From a virus: a DNA stretch of 52,004 bases. The notes beneath the pieces were generated by a model. It was given only the letters and a program-made list of their open reading frames with translations, searched no databases and had not been told where the DNA came from. The translations under genes were made by a program, and so were the position numbers. The stretch covers positions 1 through 52,004 of the IMG/VR virus record IMGVR_UViG_3300009177_000052. The stretch is one strand, 5' to 3'. Position 1 is the first letter of the stretch. Each line of letters begins with the position of its first letter. Shown piece by piece: positions 38,673 through 49,430 of the stretch.

Positions 38673-41042
38673 TTAATTCATGTCTCCCGACAGCACGTAT
38701 TCAGCGACCGCACCGTTCGCATTCGAACGAACAGACACGGAGACCTCCGACCATTGCTTGCGGGCTTTGGTGTAGCCGTCGGCTTGACGGATCGTGGCGC
38801 CAGCGTTTGCGAGGAAGGTTGGAACACCCGTGGCATTGGCCACGCGGACCAAGCAGTTGAACCCGCTGAACATCGTGTTCGGTAGGATCAGATTGCTGTT
38901 GGCGAAATTCCATTCCACGACGTGACCATGGTCATTGGCCGTGAGCACGCCATTTGCGGTGATGATCGTGTTGCTGATCGAAGCCAGCGGGAATTGGTGA
39001 ACGTGATCTTCGCGAGAGGCGACGTTGGCCACGCCCACGGCGTTCGACGATGCGAGGTTCAGCGGAGTGACGCTCGAATAGACCGCATTGGCGCCATTGA
39101 CGCCTGCGTTGCCTTGTGGACCTGTGGCACCCGTCGAACCGGTGTTGCCGGTCGCACCCGTTGCCCCGGTCGGGCCGACGATGTAGCCGACGTTGGCGAC
39201 GGCCGCATTGGAATAGGTGATCGTCAACCAACCATTGGGGATGGACACGTTCGAGATGCTGATCCCGTTGGAGCCATTGACGCCTGCGTTGCCCTGTGGG
39301 CCGGTGGCACCCGTTGCGCCGGTGTTGCCGATGGGGCCTTGGGCTCCGGTGGCGCCGGTGTTGCCGATGGGACCTTGTGCACCAACGACATAGCCGACAT
39401 TTGCCACAGCGGCATTCGTATATGTGAGATTCAGGTAACCGTCTTGCAGGTAGGCATTGGAGACGCCGACGCCAGTATTTCCGACTGGTCCATCCGATAG
39501 CAGAATGACAGCGAGACTTTGGTTATTGCCCATGATGCCCGTGCCGCCAATGGAATCGAGTTCCACCGCAACCTCAAACCAGTCGGGATGCTCTGTCGTG
39601 CCGGTCAAACGCCAAACTTGGTAGTTGACGGCGAAGTCTTTATCTTGAACGATAAATCGGGTTGGCGTGGCCGCGTATTTGAAAAGAATGTGCGCGTCGA
39701 ACCCGTCCTGCGTAAGCCAGTCGAAATACAAGGCCGTGGCCGCTTGTTGGGTGGAGTTGTTCCAACGCAGTTCACCAGCGCCGGGATCGTTGGCGCTGGT
39801 CGATGACGTATCGGCTTTGTAGAAGAAATAGGATGCAGAGCCACCGGCATTCCCTTGCGGCCCAACGACATAACCAACATTCGCAACCGATGTGTCGGTA
39901 TAAGTAAGCGTCAGCCAACCATCTGCGATGATGGTGTTCGAGATGCCCACGCCCGCGTTGCCAATGGGGCCTTGCGAGCCAGTTGCGCCAGTGTTGCCCG
40001 TCGCACCGGTGTTGCCCGTCGCGCCAGTGTTGCCCGTTGCGCCCTGCGGACCTTGCGGACCAACGACGTAACCAACATTGGCCACGACGGCGTTTGTGTA
40101 GGTAAGCGTTAGCCAACCGTCTGCGATATAGGCGTTGGCAACACCGACGCCGTCGGTGCCCGTGTTCCCGGTGGCGCCCGTATTGCCGGTGGCGCCGGTG
40201 TTTCCCGTCGGGCCTTCAGGACCGACCAGAGAGTTCAACCAATCGGTGGGCGTGCCAAGGAAGCCGCCATCGACGGCGACGGTATAGGCGTTCGCGCCAG
40301 CATTACCTTGGGGGCCGGGCGGACCAATGTCACCTTGCGGGCCAGCCACGTTCGACGCAGCGCCCTCGGGGCCAACCAGTGATTCGAGCCAAACCTCGAC
40401 GTTGCCGACGAATCCTTCTTCAGTGACGGCAATCGTATAAGCGTTCGCACCGGCATTACCTTGGGGGCCGGGCGGACCAATGTCACCTTGCGGGCCGGGG
40501 ACGGTGGATGCATTGCCTTGCTCGCCTTGCGGGCCTTGCAGACCAACATCGCCCTGCGGGCCTTGCGGACCAACATCGCCCTGCGGGCCTTGAATGCCCT
40601 GAATTCCCTGAATGCCTTGGACGCCAGCGGGGCCAACATCGCCCTGCGGGCCTTGGATACCTTGGACGCCCTGCGGGCCTTGGACACCTGTGTTGCCGAT
40701 GGGACCTTGCGGGCCGATTTCGCCCTGCGGGCCTTGGATGCCGGTCTCGCCTTGCGGACCTGTTGCACCGGTGGGTCCGCCGTTGCCTTGCGGGCCGGGC
40801 GGGATGGTCCCGGCGATAATCGTCTGATTGGACGTGAGCGTGAACGTCAGAACGCCGTTGCTGGCTAGATCGACATCCGCCACGCCCGTTCCGATCTCAC
40901 CCTTTTCACCCTGCGGGCCGGGAGGACCAACGACGGTTTCGACCGCGCTGACATCTGCTGCGGGCGGAACAAGCAACGTCGCATTGCTAACGAAGTAAAC
41001 GTTACCATCGGCATCAATACGGAGATCATTAATTGAAGGCAT
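38673..41042 (-). CDS. Collagen-like tail fibre protein
   Basis: A 789-residue protein with many Gly-X-Y tracts ([23 protein letters not shown]) that should form a collagen-type triple helix. The tracts alternate with short globular units reading [20 protein letters not shown], repeated at least four times. A larger globular domain (about residues 405-515) begins [20 protein letters not shown]. The C-terminal domain (about 680-789) ends YVLSGDMN. Collagen-like shafts are known in phage fibres and give trimers. It leads a three-gene minus-strand unit under a late box at 41069. Confidence 0.88.
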   Translation of the reverse strand: MPSINDLRIDADGNVYFVSNATLLVPPAADVSAVETVVGPPGPQGEKGEIGTGVADVDLASNGVLTFTLTSNQTIIAGTIPPGPQGNGGPTGATGPQGETGIQGPQGEIGPQGPIGNTGVQGPQGVQGIQGPQGDVGPAGVQGIQGIQGIQGPQGDVGPQGPQGDVGLQGPQGEQGNASTVPGPQGDIGPPGPQGNAGANAYTIAVTEEGFVGNVEVWLESLVGPEGAASNVAGPQGDIGPPGPQGNAGANAYTVAVDGGFLGTPTDWLNSLVGPEGPTGNTGATGNTGATGNTGTDGVGVANAYIADGWLTLTYTNAVVANVGYVVGPQGPQGATGNTGATGNTGATGNTGATGSQGPIGNAGVGISNTIIADGWLTLTYTDTSVANVGYVVGPQGNAGGSASYFFYKADTSSTSANDPGAGELRWNNSTQQAATALYFDWLTQDGFDAHILFKYAATPTRFIVQDKDFAVNYQVWRLTGTTEHPDWFEVAVELDSIGGTGIMGNNQSLAVILLSDGPVGNTGVGVSNAYLQDGYLNLTYTNAAVANVGYVVGAQGPIGNTGATGAQGPIGNTGATGATGPQGNAGVNGSNGISISNVSIPNGWLTITYSNAAVANVGYIVGPTGATGATGNTGSTGATGPQGNAGVNGANAVYSSVTPLNLASSNAVGVANVASREDHVHQFPLASISNTIITANGVLTANDHGHVVEWNFANSNLILPNTMFSGFNCLVRVANATGVPTFLANAGATIRQADGYTKARKQWSEVSVSVRSNANGAVAEYVLSGDMN

Positions 41043-41068
41043 TTCACACCGATCCTAGAAGCATTCTG

Positions 41069-41075
41069 TATTTAT
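41069..41075 (-). promoter_or_regulatory. Late promoter box ATAAATA (adhesin unit)
   Basis: Minus-strand ATAAATA, 26 nt before the 41042 ATG. Confidence 0.6.
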
Positions 41076-41122
41076 GGTCGGGTGATGATTTGGGGCGACC
41101 CCTGTTTTTCCACGATTTTCAA

Positions 41123-42770
<1,648 letters not shown>

Positions 42771-42823
42771 CGAATCTCTGCTCAAATCGCTCGAAAAATA
42801 TTGCTTTTTAGCTCTCTTTTTCG

Positions 42824-42851
42824 TTGACCGATCCGCCTCCCGTGGTAATCT
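42824..42851 (+). promoter_or_regulatory. Sigma70-like promoter
   Basis: TTGACC-16-TAATCT, the clearest early-type promoter in the window, 36 nt before the ATG at 42888. Confidence 0.65.
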
Positions 42852-42887
42852 ACCTTTATTGAGATTGGCAACGCGGGAGCACACCAC

Positions 42888-43562
42888 ATGAGCATGTTCG
42901 ACAACGCCAAGACCGTGAAGACCGGCACCAAGGCCAAGGCGACCAAGGAATTCATCAACATCCCCGGTCTGCTCGTGTCCGCTGGCCTCGACGTGGTCAT
43001 CAAGTCGCTCACCGCGCTGAAGAAGTCCAAGGACGCCGAGATCAAAGAGACCATGATGGGTCTCTTCGCCGCCAAGGGCGTCGAAACCGGCAAGCGTCCC
43101 GAGAGCTTCCGTGGCCAAGACGGCGCCGCCGAAGCCTCCTGCGAACTGCGCATCCGTTCGTCGGCCTCGGCCCTGACGGAAGACGAAATCACCCTGCTGG
43201 CCTCGAAGAACATTCCGACGGAAACCGTGGTGGACACCGTCGAGACCTTCGTCATCAACCCGGAATATCTGGCCGACGCCAAGATCATGGGCGCCATCGA
43301 AAAGGCCCTCAAGGGCGTGAAGGGCATCCCCGAAGACCTGTTCCTGAAGCAAGAGGGCAAGTCGAAGACCGTGGTCGGCGAAGGCGCCTTCGACGCGCTG
43401 TTCTCGGCCAAGGGCATCACCGTGGAAGAGGCCCTCGACCTGCTGCCGCTGATCTCCGTCCCGGCCATCAAGCCGACCCTGAAGGACGACGATCTGGGCA
43501 CCGCCTTCGATATCGCCCGCAAGATGCTGGTCCCGACCAAGGAAAAGACCAAGGCCGCCTAA
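42888..43562 (+). CDS. Hypothetical early protein, 224 residues
   Basis: GGGAG precedes the start (an ATG 6 nt later is also possible). The protein is Lys- and Ala-rich with a helical N-terminus (GLLVSAGLDVVIKSLTALKK) and a middle strand region (AAEASCELRIRSSASAL). Codon use is strongly biased to C/G third positions, which fits high early expression. No motif recognised. It starts a plus-strand run of small early-type genes. Confidence 0.7.
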   Translation: MSMFDNAKTVKTGTKAKATKEFINIPGLLVSAGLDVVIKSLTALKKSKDAEIKETMMGLFAAKGVETGKRPESFRGQDGAAEASCELRIRSSASALTEDEITLLASKNIPTETVVDTVETFVINPEYLADAKIMGAIEKALKGVKGIPEDLFLKQEGKSKTVVGEGAFDALFSAKGITVEEALDLLPLISVPAIKPTLKDDDLGTAFDIARKMLVPTKEKTKAA

Positions 43563-43568
43563 ACCGCG

Positions 43569-43847
43569 ATGGCGTTCACTCTTAGCCAACAAGGGTCCTC
43601 GCCACCAAGCAATCCCGTCGTCGGAGATGTGTGGATCAACACACACTCCGGCGGCGCTTTTGTTTGGACAGGTGCGAAATGGCAGGGTTCATTCGTTTCC
43701 GGCGAAGACAACAAGCACGACGTGGATCGCGCCCGCGATTGGCGCATCTACGTCGGGACGATCCGGGTGAGCATCGCCGTCATTGTCATGCTCGCGATTT
43801 TCGCTTTTTGCGTGTGGCATCTCACGGGGTATTTCACAAAGCACTAG
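43569..43847 (+). CDS. Small membrane protein, 92 residues
   Basis: The N-terminal 40 residues (NPVVGDVWINTHSGGAFVWT then AKWQG) look like a short beta module often found in phage fibre-type proteins. The C-terminal part is a membrane helix (RVSIAVIVMLAIFAFCVWHL). So it is probably anchored in the inner membrane with the head outside or in the cytoplasm. It follows the 42888 gene by 6 nt and is probably co-transcribed. Confidence 0.65.
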   Translation: MAFTLSQQGSSPPSNPVVGDVWINTHSGGAFVWTGAKWQGSFVSGEDNKHDVDRARDWRIYVGTIRVSIAVIVMLAIFAFCVWHLTGYFTKH

Positions 43848-43854
43848 CCTTCGA

Positions 43855-43881
43855 TTTCGTGGTCCATTATATTCCACGAAA
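43855..43881 (+). promoter_or_regulatory. Inverted repeat, possible operator
   Basis: TTTCGTGG / CCACGAAA, perfect over 8 bp with an 11-nt spacer holding TATATT, 16 nt before the DUF4170 gene. It could be an operator around a -10 element or an RNA hairpin. Confidence 0.4.
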
Positions 43882-43896
43882 CATTTGAGAGTTCCC

Positions 43897-44136
43897 ATGC
43901 ATCAACAACTACACCTCGTTCTCGGTGGAGAACTGACGGATATCGGTGGCGTCGAAATCGACTTTCGCAACCCCGAAAAAATCCACATCGTCGGCCTCTA
44001 CACCTCGCATGATGCGGCGGTCTCGGCATGGCGCGGCAACGCTCAGCGCACCGTGGACAACGCCCTGATGCGCTATTTCGTCGTTCCGCTGGCTCCCTCG
44101 TTCTCTGCGCTCGAACACCCGGAAGATCATGTCTGA
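43897..44136 (+). CDS. DUF4170-like protein
   Basis: A 79-residue protein from the ATG at 43897. LHLVLGGELTDIGGVEI, RNPEKIHIVGLYTSHDAAV and RTVDNALMRYFVVPL correspond closely to DUF4170, a small family of alphaproteobacterial chromosomes with unknown function. Presence in a phage suggests capture from the host lineage and helps place the host. The next gene overlaps its end by 8 nt. Confidence 0.78.
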   Translation: MHQQLHLVLGGELTDIGGVEIDFRNPEKIHIVGLYTSHDAAVSAWRGNAQRTVDNALMRYFVVPLAPSFSALEHPEDHV

Positions 44137-44365
44137 CACTCTCACCGAACTGCACAGCCTGCGCGGCCAGATGCACGCGCTGGATCGCGCCAAGGCCGAA
44201 GTGGCGGCCAAATACAAGGACGCACAAGCCCGCCTGCATGACGAGATGAAGGCGTCCCTCGTGGAGAAGTTTGGTCCGACATACCAAGGCCGGATCACGA
44301 TCTACGAGAACCTCGATCCCAAGCAACTGCCAGATTTCGACGTGCAGATCACCCAGCGTTCGTAA
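44129..44365 (+). CDS. Small coiled-coil protein, 78 residues
   Basis: Residues 1-50 form one long charged helix (LRGQMHALDRAKAEVAAKYK), probably a coiled coil, then a short strand-rich tail (YQGRITIYENLDP). It overlaps the DUF4170 gene by 8 nt. No family recognised. It may bind a host protein or act as an inhibitor, but nothing in the sequence shows it. Confidence 0.65.
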   Translation: MSDTLTELHSLRGQMHALDRAKAEVAAKYKDAQARLHDEMKASLVEKFGPTYQGRITIYENLDPKQLPDFDVQITQRS

Positions 44366-44375
44366 GCCAAAATAC

Positions 44376-44403
44376 TTGACGAATCCTAGATGTGCTGTAG
44401 GTT
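44376..44403 (+). promoter_or_regulatory. Sigma70-like promoter
   Basis: TTGACG-16-TAGGTT, 27 nt before the ATG at 44431. Confidence 0.55.
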
Positions 44404-44430
44404 TCTCTTGTGGTTGCACAGGAGAACTTC

Positions 44431-45072
44431 ATGCGCTTCGATGACTGGCATTATCTCTGGCCGCCCCGTCCGGGTTCGGAGAACGTCATCTCGAAGGCGC
44501 TGCTCGGCCACTACGAGGAACAGGGCTGGATCGCCCAGACCAAGATGAACGGGACGTGCAACGTGATGGCCGTCGCGCCGGATCGCAAGACGATCAAGGC
44601 GATGTCCCGCCACAACGACGAACACAAGCTGTGGGCTCCGAGCGCCCACACCGCCGCGCCTTTCAAGAACCTGCCCGGCACCGGCTGGTATGTGTTCTTG
44701 GCTGAACTGATGCACTCCAAGGTGTCGGACGGCCCGCGCGACACGAACTACATTCACGACATCCTCGTGGCCGATGGCGAGTATCTCGTCGGCACGACCT
44801 TCGCCGAGCGCCAAGCGCTGTTGCACAAGCTGCTCGTGAAACCGACCAGCAAAAAGACCTACACCCATTTCGTCATCGACGATCACACATGGGTGGCCCG
44901 CAACTACACGCAGGGCTTCGAAGACCTGTTCGAGACGCTGATCGAGACCCCCGCCTATGAGGGCGTCGTCCTGAAGAACCCGAACGGGAAGCTGGGCATG
45001 TGCTCGCGCGAAAAGTCGAACAGCGCGTGGCAGGTCAAGTGCCGCCGGGGCGGCAAGAACTACACGTCCTAA
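44431..45072 (+). CDS. DNA/RNA ligase-like nucleotidyltransferase
   Basis: A 213-residue protein from the ATG preceded by AGGAGAA. It carries the covalent nucleotidyltransferase motifs: AQTKMNGTCNVM (motif I, KxxG, with Asn where ligases have Asp), FLAELMHSK (motif III), AYEGVVLKNPNG (motif IV) and AWQVKCRR (motif V). There is no OB domain, so it is about half the size of the DNA ligase at 6016. It may repair RNA (T4 Rnl-like), cap or tag a nucleic acid, or modify a protein. The stop region overlaps the convergent M23 gene by 4 nt. Confidence 0.8.
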   Translation: MRFDDWHYLWPPRPGSENVISKALLGHYEEQGWIAQTKMNGTCNVMAVAPDRKTIKAMSRHNDEHKLWAPSAHTAAPFKNLPGTGWYVFLAELMHSKVSDGPRDTNYIHDILVADGEYLVGTTFAERQALLHKLLVKPTSKKTYTHFVIDDHTWVARNYTQGFEDLFETLIETPAYEGVVLKNPNGKLGMCSREKSNSAWQVKCRRGGKNYTS

Positions 45073-45599
45073 CCGCAGAGCTTCGCCGTGGGGTCCAGAA
45101 GGCCCTTCGGCTTAGGCTGACCGGGAAGCCACTCGACGGGCTCCCGCACACCGTGCTCGTAGAGTTCAAGGTGCAGCATGGACATCGGCCGCCCCTTGTC
45201 ATTCTTCAGGACAGGCGTGACGTGACCGATGATTTCCCCTTGCCGCACAACGTCACCGAGACCATGCAGATGCAAGAGGGGTTTGATCTCGCCGTAGAGC
45301 ACGACCCCGCTCTCGCCTTTCACCATCACCGCCCATGTGTCGTGCCACCATGGCGATCCGGCACCGAAGCCCGTGAATGGCATGATCGCGACCACTGTGC
45401 CGTCTTCCACCGCGTGAACGGGCGTGCCCTCCGGCACGTAGAGATCGACGCCCTCGTGGACGTGATGCTTACGCTCGAAACCGAACGAGCCGGGATGCGG
45501 CGCTACCGGCAGGCCGGTGTGCCCTTCTCGCATGGTCTTGAACGATTCCGACTCGTCGGTGACATCCAGCAAGAACGGAACTGGCGAAATCCAGCCCAT
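45069..45599 (-). CDS. M23-type peptidase (LytM-like)
   Basis: A 176-residue protein starting at the ATG in TGATG. HVHEGVDLYVPEGTPVHAVE holds the HxxxD zinc motif near residue 50. GDVVRQGEIIGHVTP and SMLHLELYEH follow, with HxE where HxH is usual, so one zinc ligand may differ. No signal peptide is seen. M23 enzymes cut peptidoglycan cross-links and serve as lysins. Coupling to the previous gene suggests joint expression. It is one of three peptidoglycan-hydrolase types in the window. Confidence 0.82.
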   Translation of the reverse strand: MGWISPVPFLLDVTDESESFKTMREGHTGLPVAPHPGSFGFERKHHVHEGVDLYVPEGTPVHAVEDGTVVAIMPFTGFGAGSPWWHDTWAVMVKGESGVVLYGEIKPLLHLHGLGDVVRQGEIIGHVTPVLKNDKGRPMSMLHLELYEHGVREPVEWLPGQPKPKGLLDPTAKLCG

Positions 45600-46120
45600 C
45601 AGGCGAACAACAGCTTGAACATGGCCGCCGTCTTCATGTTCGAGAAGCAGTAGAGGGCTTGACCACCGTCTCGAACCATCTGGAACGGGGTCTTGATCTT
45701 GGAGCACCAGTCGTCGGCTTCCTGCGACCACGCCACCCGAACGACTGTCGGCGCCAGTTCAAGGCCACCAACGATTTTCCGAAGCTGGGCTGCATCGTAT
45801 TTGGCGTCATTCAGTTCGCCCCGCATGATGCTTTCCGAACGAAAAATCCGGTTCGTCATATCGGCCGCTTCCATGGCGTAGTGCGCCTCGGCCGAGCGCG
45901 CGTATTCGCCGATCATCGCCGCCTTTGCGTCGTGTCGCTGAGCCAGATCGGCGTTGTTCATCAACACCTTCATGGCATATTCCATCAGTTCCCCTTTATC
46001 GGGGCGCCGCCCGCGCCGGAAGTCGCCTTCATACATGGATCGGCCGTAATCCCGGTCGTAGCGATCTCGCTCGTGGCGAATCATGGCCATCAGGCTCGTG
46101 GTCTTAATTTCGTCTGCCAT
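45599..46120 (-). CDS. Hypothetical protein, 173 residues
   Basis: Chosen start MADEIKTTSL at 46120 with GGAA upstream. The protein is helical and charged (MIRHERDRYDRDYGRSMYEG, MTNRIFRSESIMRGELNDAK) and ends CFSNMKTAAMFKLLFA. That ending echoes the FKLRW tails elsewhere, so it may be a longer relative of that family. It precedes and is coupled to the M23 gene. Function unknown. Confidence 0.65.
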   Translation of the reverse strand: MADEIKTTSLMAMIRHERDRYDRDYGRSMYEGDFRRGRRPDKGELMEYAMKVLMNNADLAQRHDAKAAMIGEYARSAEAHYAMEAADMTNRIFRSESIMRGELNDAKYDAAQLRKIVGGLELAPTVVRVAWSQEADDWCSKIKTPFQMVRDGGQALYCFSNMKTAAMFKLLFA

Positions 46121-46151
46121 TTCGATTCCAGCGACGGTGAGGGTGGGGCGG

Positions 46152-46158
46152 ATAAATA
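46152..46158 (+). promoter_or_regulatory. Late promoter box ATAAATA
   Basis: 28 nt before the TTG start at 46187, with TTGGGAG as ribosome site. Confidence 0.6.
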
Positions 46159-46186
46159 CGATACTACAGGATTTTGGGAGCACCAA

Positions 46187-48145
46187 TTGATTTCGCTCGA
46201 CACCGCAGCCACCGAGGTCTTTCAGATTCTCCGCTCCTATGACTATGCGGTGATGATGTATGACGACGACGGCAATCAGGTCTACAAGCCGGAAGAAACG
46301 CGTCGCTTCTTCGCCAAACCCGCAAACCTGCTCGTTTCCCTAGTAGACGAGGGGGATAACAGCAGCATTCGCCTCTATCTCGGGGCCTCTACGGACATCG
46401 CTGACGTGCTCAGCCTAGATCAAACTCTCCGTAGGACAGCTACTAAATACAACATGATTTTCAACGTCAAACACCACAGCCGCGATCTTGAGCCTACCGA
46501 TTTCGCGTCGAAAGCGTCTGTGACGGAGGACAAGAAAGAGGAACCAATGAACATTCTCGAAGGCATGTATGGAACGACGCGCAGTTCCTACCTCAAGCTT
46601 GAGAACGCCCGCATGATCGTCCGTCACTCGAAGAAGATTGACGAAAACATCATGGGCGCGCGCGGCCGTCACATCGACGCTATCTTCGTCGAGAACGCCG
46701 TTGGAGAACGTTTCATGTTCCCGACCCGCCAGCTTTCCCCGGCCCGCGCCATGACGCAGCACGTCAACCAAGGCGGCGGTTTCGCCGACACGGTCGGCCA
46801 GCAGATCATGCGCATGGCTACCGACTATGCCAATCTGGGCATGGCTTCCGGCCACATCGCAACCAATTCCGTCGTTCTGGGTGAAGGCGCCCTCGCAGTT
46901 CGCGAAACCTGCCGCCACCAGATGCACGAGATGCGCAAGACGTTCGAGCGCCTCTATCGCGCCAACAACCCGGACAAGTGGTCGGCGCTGGCCGAAGCCA
47001 TCGAAGACAAGGTCAACACCCTGAACGAGGGTAACGACGAGAACACGGCCATCGACATCACCGAGGTGCGCGCCTTGCTGACGACCGAAGCCCTGCAACT
47101 CGAAGAGAACGTTCTGACCAGCGTCGCCGAAGCGATCCGCGACATGGGCGAATGCGAAATGGAAGAAGGCGCCACCACCGAAATCAAAGAGCCGCCGTGT
47201 AAAGCGTGCGGCGGCAAGGGCATGATGGCGGGCGACCGTCTCTGCACGTCCTGCGGTGGTTCCGGCGTTGACTCCATCACGGTTGTCGGCCGCCCGGTCT
47301 CTACCCGCGCATGGAACGAATTCAAGAGCGGCAAGCTGGACCTGTTCCACGCTCCGTCGGACGAAATGGCCGACATCGACGGCAAGGGCACCGGCAAGCC
47401 GAAGTTCCTGAACAAGGACGCCGAGCTTTCCTACAAGCTCAGCCAGATCGTGCCGGAAGTGAAGAATGACAGCATGGTCAACTTCCTCAGCTACGTTGCT
47501 GAGCAGCTTCAGAACAAGAACGACGAAGGCCGCCAAAAGAGCCTGCGCCGCGTCGCGATGCACGCCATCCAACTCGCCGGTATGTCGCTCGACGAGGGCA
47601 TTGCCGCAAAGAGTGAAGCCGTCCGTGAATTCTCCGAGTGGATGAACTCCACGGCGCCGAGCCGCGTGCTTTCCGAGCACGACCCGGATGACCACGACTA
47701 TGGCTATGAAGCCTCGTCCGACGAAGACATCGAGCGCGACGCGGAAGAAGTCGCCAACGATTTCGACCCGCAAGCCTTTCTGGCCGACTGCGGTTCGGAT
47801 TTCAATTGGGGCGACGAGGAAATTGGTTCGGACGAGAAGGAGTTCGACAAGAGCTTCATCCTGAACCTGCTGACCCACTATCTGGACCGCAAGGTTCAGG
47901 AAGCAACTGGCCTATCGGGCGATGTGTATGACATGAGCGAATTCGCTGAATCGCTGTTCAGCCAAGTCGAACCCCTGCTGACACAGGCTGGTTACAAGCT
48001 CTCGGAAGGCGAACTGAGCCGTGCAGACGTGGTCATCCCGACCAACCAAGGGGAAGACCTGAAGCGCGAAGTCACCAAGCCGGACGCCGACGCGGATCAC
48101 ATTTCCCGCATTCGCGCTCTGGCTGGTATGCCTTGGGTTCGTTAA
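46187..48145 (+). CDS. Large virion-associated protein with zinc-knuckle insert
   Basis: A 652-residue protein. The TTG start is supported by GGGAG 7 nt upstream and the late box. Residues 1-90 look conserved (ATEVFQILRSYDYAVMMYDD, RRFFAKPANLLVSLVDEG). A DnaJ-like CxxCGGKG...CxSCGGSG pair near residue 345 should bind zinc. Helical blocks follow, with an acidic stretch (HDPDDHDYGYEASSDEDIE). I recall similar large proteins in T4-type phages of marine and alphaproteobacterial hosts, function unknown. The late box suggests a virion or assembly role. Confidence 0.7.
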   Translation: MISLDTAATEVFQILRSYDYAVMMYDDDGNQVYKPEETRRFFAKPANLLVSLVDEGDNSSIRLYLGASTDIADVLSLDQTLRRTATKYNMIFNVKHHSRDLEPTDFASKASVTEDKKEEPMNILEGMYGTTRSSYLKLENARMIVRHSKKIDENIMGARGRHIDAIFVENAVGERFMFPTRQLSPARAMTQHVNQGGGFADTVGQQIMRMATDYANLGMASGHIATNSVVLGEGALAVRETCRHQMHEMRKTFERLYRANNPDKWSALAEAIEDKVNTLNEGNDENTAIDITEVRALLTTEALQLEENVLTSVAEAIRDMGECEMEEGATTEIKEPPCKACGGKGMMAGDRLCTSCGGSGVDSITVVGRPVSTRAWNEFKSGKLDLFHAPSDEMADIDGKGTGKPKFLNKDAELSYKLSQIVPEVKNDSMVNFLSYVAEQLQNKNDEGRQKSLRRVAMHAIQLAGMSLDEGIAAKSEAVREFSEWMNSTAPSRVLSEHDPDDHDYGYEASSDEDIERDAEEVANDFDPQAFLADCGSDFNWGDEEIGSDEKEFDKSFILNLLTHYLDRKVQEATGLSGDVYDMSEFAESLFSQVEPLLTQAGYKLSEGELSRADVVIPTNQGEDLKREVTKPDADADHISRIRALAGMPWVR

Positions 48146-48152
48146 CCAAAAA

Positions 48153-48181
48153 TATTGACGCCATCAGTGGCGGTTAGTATT
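48153..48181 (+). promoter_or_regulatory. Sigma70-like promoter of short unit
   Basis: TTGACG-17-TATTCT, just after the 46187 gene. A terminator lies only about 40 nt downstream of the predicted start. Confidence 0.55.
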
Positions 48182-48187
48182 CTGACT

Positions 48188-48256
48188 ATGGATTGAGAAG
48201 TCCATTGTGTAAGTCCTATAGAACTGGGGAGAAGCCTTCGGGTTTCTCCCCTCTTT
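48188..48256 (+). ncRNA. Candidate small RNA or attenuated gp32 leader
   Basis: The predicted transcript runs from about 48188 to the terminator at 48256, about 69 nt, with no ORF. It may be a small RNA or a leader that stops most transcription before gp32. Confidence 0.35.
48224..48256 (+). terminator. Rho-independent terminator upstream of gp32
   Basis: An 11-bp stem GGGGAGAAGCC / GGTTTCTCCCC (one G.T) with a TTCG loop, then TCTTTTT. Confidence 0.9.
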
Positions 48257-48338
48257 TTATGGTTAACGATTAATATTGCGATCCCAAAAAAAAGATGCGA
48301 ATTTGGGGTTCTGGACGGTCATTTCACCGTCCACGAAG

Positions 48339-48345
48339 ATAAATA
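48339..48345 (+). promoter_or_regulatory. Late promoter box ATAAATA (gp32)
   Basis: 79 nt before the gp32 ATG. The same bases fall in a short open frame without a start codon (48262-48412), so the box could be coincidental. Confidence 0.45.
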
Positions 48346-48424
48346 CTACTACCGGAAAGGCGTGAAGCTGACCGGATCATGGCAATACAAAAGCAATTTT
48401 TGGCAAATTTGAGAGGCAAGTATT

Positions 48425-49420
48425 ATGGCTACCAAAGCAGAAATCATGGAAGCGTTGAAGGCTCAGAAGGAAAAGAGCCAGCGCGGCAATAAGACCCAAT
48501 CCAGTGGTGGGGACAATGCGTCCTACGCCTTCTGGAACATCGACGTTGGTGCAACTGCCACCGTCCGCTTTCTCCCCGACAAGGACCCGAACAACACCTT
48601 CTTCTGGGTGAAGCGCGAGGTCATCAAGATGCCGTTCGACGGCGTCGAGGGTGGAGACTACCCGACCAACAAGCCCGTCACTGTCACCGTTCCCTGCGTG
48701 GAAATGTGGGGTGACTCCTGCCCGATCCTGACCGCCACCCGTCCGTGGTGGAAGGACCCGGCCAAGGAAGCGACCGCCCGCACCTACTGGAAGAAGAAGT
48801 CCTTCATCTTCCAAGGCTTCGTGGTCTCGTCGCCGTTCGAAGAGCAAAACCTGCCCGAGAACCCGATCCGCCGTTTCGTCATCAACCCGTCGATCTTCGA
48901 AATCATCGAGAAGAGCCTGATGGACCCGGAAATGGAAGACATGCCGACCGACTACATCGGTGGCGTTGACTTCCGCATTCGGAAGACGAAGAAGGGCGAC
49001 TACTCGAACTATTCCACCTCGGAATGGTCGCGTAAGACCCGCTCGCTGAGCGACGAAGAGCAAGCCGCGATCCAAACGCATGGCCTGTTCAACCTCGCGG
49101 ACTATCTCGGCCGTCGTCCCGACGCGACCGAACTGGACGCGATCAAGGCGATGTTCGAAGACTCGGTCGCTGGCCGTCCCTTCGACGTGGCTTCGTTCGG
49201 CCAATACTACCGCCCGTATGGTGACCGCGATGGCGACGCTGCTCCGGCTGCTCGTGCGGCAACCCCGGCGGCGACTTCGGCTCCGGCCGCTGTCCGCGAA
49301 GCTGCGCCCGCCGCGCAGGACGACGAACCGGCCACGACTCCGGCCGTTGCGTCTGCCGCCACGGCGAACGCGCACGAGATTCTTGAGCGCATCAAGAACC
49401 GGACGATGAACAAGGCTTAA
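48425..49420 (+). CDS. gp32: Single-stranded DNA-binding protein
   Basis: A 331-residue gp32-type protein that coats single-stranded DNA in replication and recombination. Basic N-terminal helix (ATKAEIMEALKAQKEKSQRG), OB core with YAFWNIDVGATATVRFLPDK, FFWVKREVIKMP and a CVEMWGDSCPI segment where T4 gp32 has its zinc site. The C-terminal region is Ala/Pro-rich (PAATSAPAAVREAAPAAQ) then a helical end, in place of the acidic tail of T4. Ribosome site GAGAGGCAAGT. Closed by a strong terminator and followed by UvsX. Confidence 0.93.
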   Translation: MATKAEIMEALKAQKEKSQRGNKTQSSGGDNASYAFWNIDVGATATVRFLPDKDPNNTFFWVKREVIKMPFDGVEGGDYPTNKPVTVTVPCVEMWGDSCPILTATRPWWKDPAKEATARTYWKKKSFIFQGFVVSSPFEEQNLPENPIRRFVINPSIFEIIEKSLMDPEMEDMPTDYIGGVDFRIRKTKKGDYSNYSTSEWSRKTRSLSDEEQAAIQTHGLFNLADYLGRRPDATELDAIKAMFEDSVAGRPFDVASFGQYYRPYGDRDGDAAPAARAATPAATSAPAAVREAAPAAQDDEPATTPAVASAATANAHEILERIKNRTMNKA

Positions 49421-49430
49421 TCGCCTTCGA

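Noticed and set aside
48262-48412. Open frame before gp32 reading ...DGHFTVHEDKYYYRKGVKLT...
   Set aside because: The peptide looks protein-like, but there is no ATG, GTG or TTG start with a ribosome site. It may be a remnant of a small gene; the evidence is too weak to list it as a gene.
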